Assembly: GCA_029582155.1 (NCBI GenBank)
Contig: CM055907.1
Location: 26,997,638-27,061,637 of the forward strand
DNA: 64,000 nt
Origin: Panopea generosa
Taxonomy: Eukaryota; Mollusca; Bivalvia; Adapedonta; Hiatellidae
Direction: 5' to 3'
This document shows, one piece after another, positions 51,401-57,400 of this stretch (position 1 is its first letter; the number at the start of each line of letters is the position of its first letter). The translations under genes and the position numbers were made by a program. The notes under the pieces were generated by a model. That model was not told the origin of the DNA. It saw nothing but the letters and a program-made list of their open reading frames with translations, and made no database searches.

Positions 51401-54400
51401 GTACTGTCTGAGTTACTTCCCTTTTACAAAATAAATAGGGAAATGGTTGCCATTGAATTAAGTTAGTTTTCTTCTAAGACATTTTGTTGATTTTTTTTGT
51501 GTTCATTTTTGGTTCATCTTAATGGTAAATTAATTCATTGTCAGAAAAGAGCCAAATTCTCCTTTGTTATCACCTAGGACTTTCATTTTATCCAAACCTG
51601 ATGAAACTTGTCTGGGATGGTTATGGTCACGAAATCTGAACTTGTCAGATTGGATGAGAATGAACTGTAGATTGATACATGCCTCTTGTTTTTATTATGA
51701 CAGGTGATCAATAAGACGTACCCAACATTTAAATGGGTGGCCATCTTGGTGGAGCTGTTCATTGTGGTCAGCATAACTGTGTCATACCTCACCATAGGTG
51801 CCGTCCTTCACCATACATGTGAGTAGAAAAATGGAAAATGTAGTGCGACATTTGTACAAATTTATTTTAGGTTGATTGCTTAGTAACCTCAGAGCTTTTA
51901 TGAATTGGTTTTGAGTCCGAACAGGAACTGAGGGTTGTTTTTATGCCCCCCACCTCCGGTATTTTGTCTCTCTAGCCTGTAACTTTTTCATGCATGGATG
52001 GATTTTGTTGATACTTGCTACAAATGATCAACATAACATGACGTGTCGAGAGTAAGACCCACATCTGTACCTCAAAAGTCAAGGTCATAATTTGAGTTTG
52101 TTTGACATTACTTTGAGTCTGTGTGAGATTTCGTGTCCAACCTGTAACTTTGTCATGCATAGATGGATTTTATAAATACTTGCTATAAATGATCAACATA
52201 ACATGACGACGTGTCGCGAGTAAGACCCATACCCTTACCTCAAAGGTCAAGGTCACACTTTGAGTTTGTTTGACAACACTTTCAGTCTGTTTGAGATTTC
52301 GTGTTTGGCCTGTAATTTTGTCATGCATAGATGGATTTTGTTAATACTAGCTACAAATGATCAACATAACATGATGATGTGTCATGCGTTACTTTGCACT
52401 TGATACCCAGACTCCCACTTCAAAGGTCAAGATCACAATTTAACTTTGTTTGACAACACTTTCAGTCATTTTGAGATTTCTTGTCCGGTCTGTAACTTTG
52501 TCATCTATGGATAAATTTTAAAAACACTAGGCTCAAATGATCAACATGACATAATTAAGTGTCGCATGTTAGACCAAGAAGGTCAAGGTCACACTTTCAA
52601 TTTGTTTGATATTGCGTGTCTGGTCTGTGACTTTGTCTTTAACTTGGCTCAGTTTATCAAGATGACATGATGTGTAAGACCTAGACCCATACCTGAAAGA
52701 TCAATGTCACACTTGAATCTGTTTGAGATTTCAAGTCCGTCCTTCAACTTTATCATACATGGATAGATTTCAAAAACACTTGGCTCAATGTATCAATTGA
52801 TCAACAATTGATCTGTAAGTTTGTCTTACATTTAGGGATTTTAAAATAGCTTGACACAAGTGATCAGCATGTCATGATGATGTTTCACCTGCATTTATCT
52901 TTTGAAATACCCAGATCATAACATCAGATGTCAAGGTCAAGGTTACACAAAGGTCAAGGTCATGCTTTAATGTAAAAAAACAACCTGAAATTGCATGTCT
53001 AGTCTGAAACATCAGTCCATTACTCTTGATATTCATGGCTACCTAAGGCTGTTATAACATACATTGTTATTTTTCACAGACTATTTGGGGGGTCATGCAA
53101 CACTTGCCAGTGACATTTCTTGTTTTATATTAAACTTGCTAGCTTTGACATAAGGGGTCAACATTATCCACTGCACCCTGCAGTGCCTCTAGTGTTGCAT
53201 TGCTCAGAGACTACAGTGTATTTCTGTTGACTGTAAATGACCAGTATTGGTTAAACTTACTAACCTACCTTAGTCCTTTTTTTGCGGAATTTCTTGAATA
53301 GAAGGGGTGTTATGTTCATATAAACCCAGATCAAACCATGAGTTATCTACAGGCTAATCTTTGTCTACATTGTTTGCTAAATTGTATAAGTCATGTGAAC
53401 AGCCAGGTACCATCACAGATAAAAAAAACATGGCAAAGAAACGAATATGTAGGCTTATACTCCTTCCATTTCATCCTCAAAGTATACATGTTGTGCAGAT
53501 TGACATTTAATCAAACAGTTCTATGTGGTAGAAAAGACATTTTTATTTATACATGTACTATGCCTTTCATTTCAATAAGGAGTATCAAGACTAAATGTTA
53601 ATAGGTTAAACAATGTAGATATTGAATGGAAATACATGCACATGCTATTTAACTGTCCCCAGTATATCAGTTTTGCTTTTAGTTTTTCTCACATGTGATT
53701 GGCTGTCAGAGATGTAAAGTATTTGGGATAATTTAAATGTGCTTGAAATATCCATTGCAGTCATTTGAAAATTGCTTCAAACGACTGATGAATAGTTACA
53801 ACTTTCTAGGCGGAGAGTTGCTTACCTAGATTTCATTGGCTACTGGTAGACATTTTCTGTTATTTGCATGAGGTGGGGCTCATTTTACATGGCAGTGCAC
53901 CTTTGTTTGAAGACTTTTTAATCATCAAAACAAAAGGTTCAAACAGTTAAGAAAATGCGGCTATTTTTATTTTGATACTGACTTTTTTGTCAAAATTATT
54001 TTTTTGAAATCTTGATGATTTTTTATTGCTAAAGTTCACATTGTTGTTATCATATAAAAATTAATTAAAAAAATATTCACACATCTAGCAAGTGTCCACT
54101 GTATTTAAGAAATTAATTTTATTTTTTGGATGTTCTTGAGATATGAAGTTGTAATGTACTTGTTCTATGTGTATAAATTAAAGCTTGTTGCATGTTTTAA
54201 AGTTCATATCTCATAGTATTTCAAGCCTTCTCTGATGTTAAGAACATTTTATGATTAGGTTTGTTAGTTCGAGCCTTCAATCTTTAATAGATATGGGTTT
54301 TTGGCTCATTAGTTCGAGCCTGAACTGATATTAAGCACCTTAAACCAATATAAAAAAGCTTTTTCACTAGAGAAGACTTTAGCTAGGTAGCCAATATCAA

Positions 54401-57400
54401 AAATGAAATAGCTTCCTTCATTAGAAATTGCCAATATCAAAATAGTAATTATTTTGAGCTAGATAGCTAACATAAAAAATAGTTTGAGCTAGGGTATGCT
54501 TCATAGATAATGAACAAAATTCTGTATAGTTCATATAACAGGTACAATACAATGTTCACTGTAACTGATATTTTGTACCACACAGTGAAAGGTTGGGTTA
54601 AGTCGTTTTGGACCAAAGATTCCATGGCTGTATATAGAGACAAGCTAAAGGCTCCAAAGAAATGTGATTGTTGTACATCACAATGGTAAGTTGTGTATAT
54701 TATTCATATTGTTACTGGTATTAAATTGTTGTATATGCAGATATAAAGCATCCCCTGTGGAAAAAATCTAGGTGCCAACTTGTTCCCCATAAAAGAAAAT
54801 TTGGAGCCAAATTAAAACATTGGTTCCATTGTCTGTAACTTGTTTAATATGTGTTTCTCTTGGTAAACTTGGGTGTATTATTTCATATACAATTTTAGTG
54901 GGGTGTACTGTATGTTTGGCCATTTTATGGGGTTGTCTACACTGGTTCTGACATCTGATTTTCAGTCAGTTTAACAATACTTGTTGTTTAACAATATTTC
55001 CTGTTTTATTGCAGCATGTGCAATACATCTTTATCACTTGTAGTATTTGCTGTGGTCTTCTTCATAGCTATGATGGATCCTCAGGTAAGTGAGTATATAC
55101 TCAACAAAACAAGAAAATTCATTCTTGTAAATTTTTCTAAGAAAAGCATATTTCTAAATCTGCAAATTGAATTTATGTTTCAGTTGTATTTTTTTCTATT
55201 TTTATGCTTTAATGGAGAGAAGTGGCACATTATTTTTTTATTTTTTTTTACACAAATTCAATATTTACATATAAAAGAACACATTTTTATTGACCCAATA
55301 ATAGACAATTTGGAAATAACTTCACTCTTGGGATTTGAGGACATGATGCCTGCAGTCAAATGTAATGGTGTGTGATTCTGTTATAGATGGTTCATCACCT
55401 GCTAGTTATCATGTCTTGTACAGTATGAACATGGTCTACAGTACATGTTGCTGCTCTGCAATGTTGTGTGATTCTGTTATAGATGGTTCATCACCTGCTA
55501 GTTATCATGTCTTGTACAGTATGAACATGGTCTACAGTACATTTTACTGCTCTGTAATGGTGTGTGATTCTGTTATAGATGGTTCATCACCTGCTAGTTA
55601 TCATGTCTTGTACAGTATGAACATGGTCGACAGTACATTTAGCTGCTCTGTAATGTTGTGTGATTCTGTTATAGATGGTTCATCACCTGCTAGTTATCAT
55701 GTCTTGTACAGTATGAACATAGTCTACAGTACATGTTGCTGGTCTGTAATGTTGTGTGATTCTGTTATAGATGGTTCATCACCTGCTAGTTATCATGTCT
55801 TTTACAGTAGGAACATGGATGACAGTATATTTTGCTGTTCTGTAATATTATGTGATTCTGTTATAGGGATTTTTAGACATGCTGGAGAAGTTTGCGTCGT
55901 TTACAATAAATCTGGAGGTGGCATTGTTTATATTTCTCATGCTCCTGAAGTCCAGAAACAAAGACAACAGGTATATATAAATATAAATAAGTTTTTGGTA
56001 TGCTTTGTTTCATTCACCAACAATATATAAACTATATACCATAGATACCTTATTAAATACCACCAGTGCCATTATGTTTCAAAAGTGTGGTGGTGGGTGG
56101 GGACGGGGAAGGTGTTTCATTGGGGACAGACAGAGAATGAAATAGTTTGCTTCTGGTAAACATTTCTATTTTTTTCTCACATGAGAAAATACAATAGTGC
56201 ACTACTCATTGATAAAAATAGTGTGACAATGTGATTCATTGATAGAAATAGTGTTACAATGTTATTCATTGATAAAATAAGAGTGTTACAATGTTATTCA
56301 TTGATAAAATAAGAGTGTTAGTTAAGAATGAATAGGATGGATTCATTGGCATCTTAAATTGATTAAACAGACTTTGACTGGATTTGTTGGTTAGTTTTTA
56401 TCTCATTTTGTTTTTTTAAAAAAAACAACAACATGGAGGTGGGGGTTGCTCTGCAGAGGAGACCTTTAATAGGGATAATACAATATTTTATTTCATTTCT
56501 GTAAAGAACCCATTCATTGTAAATGACTGCTCATTTTCTGTTGATAAAATAAAAAAATAAACAAGAGGTGATTCACAAATTTTCTATAAGTGTAAATTTT
56601 ACTGTAGTAAATATTCATTTAGAAAATCCTGAAGGTTGTAGATAAGCCTGCATCTTCTGGGTCAGCTTGTAAAGTTTTATGAATGGTAAATTGCTCCTGT
56701 TTGTTCCAGTCATTTTTAGAGTACACTAAATGCAAACATCCATAAAGACTCTTGGACATCCACACTGGTGTAATAAACATGATATTTTTTGTTACATAGT
56801 TACACCAAGATATGTTTTATCTTGTGACTGTCTAGGAGAAGGCCTGGACTGGATGCACTGTCTAGGTGAAAGGCCTGTTTCATCAGGGCAAATATTTTTA
56901 TCAATAAAAGGTTTTATTATCTTGTGAATATAATATTGAACATTGACTTTTATGCCTTTGATAATGATTTCAAGTATTACATCACACTTACCTAACTTCA
57001 TGTCATGATCATATAGTTCTTATAGTAGTGCGGCTTTTGTTTGAATACATTTTAACTATCAAAAAACAAAGGTACAAGCAGTGCAAAAAAGCTGCTATTT
57101 TTAGTTTTATACAGACTTTTTATCGAAATTCTTTCTTGAAATCATACTTAATGACTTCTCATTTTAATATTCAACTTTATGCCCATAAAAGATTCTGTAA
57201 GTCTATGGCCATTAGGTATTATGTTGAAATAAGGATGATTCAACTCTAGGTTTCACTGATTTTATCAAATTAAGAGTGTCAAGGTTCCCATTGAAACTGT
57301 TATATCATACCTAGTGCTGAGTGTCACTATCTCAGTCACATACTCATAACTGATTCTATTTGATTAATATTTGGTGTTAAGCTGTATAATTGATTATAAC

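Noticed and set aside
55365..56030. 221-codon open frame with five 32-residue repeats
   Set aside because: It is the 96-bp intronic repeat read through into exon 17 in a frame different from the transporter's. No splice or start context supports translation.
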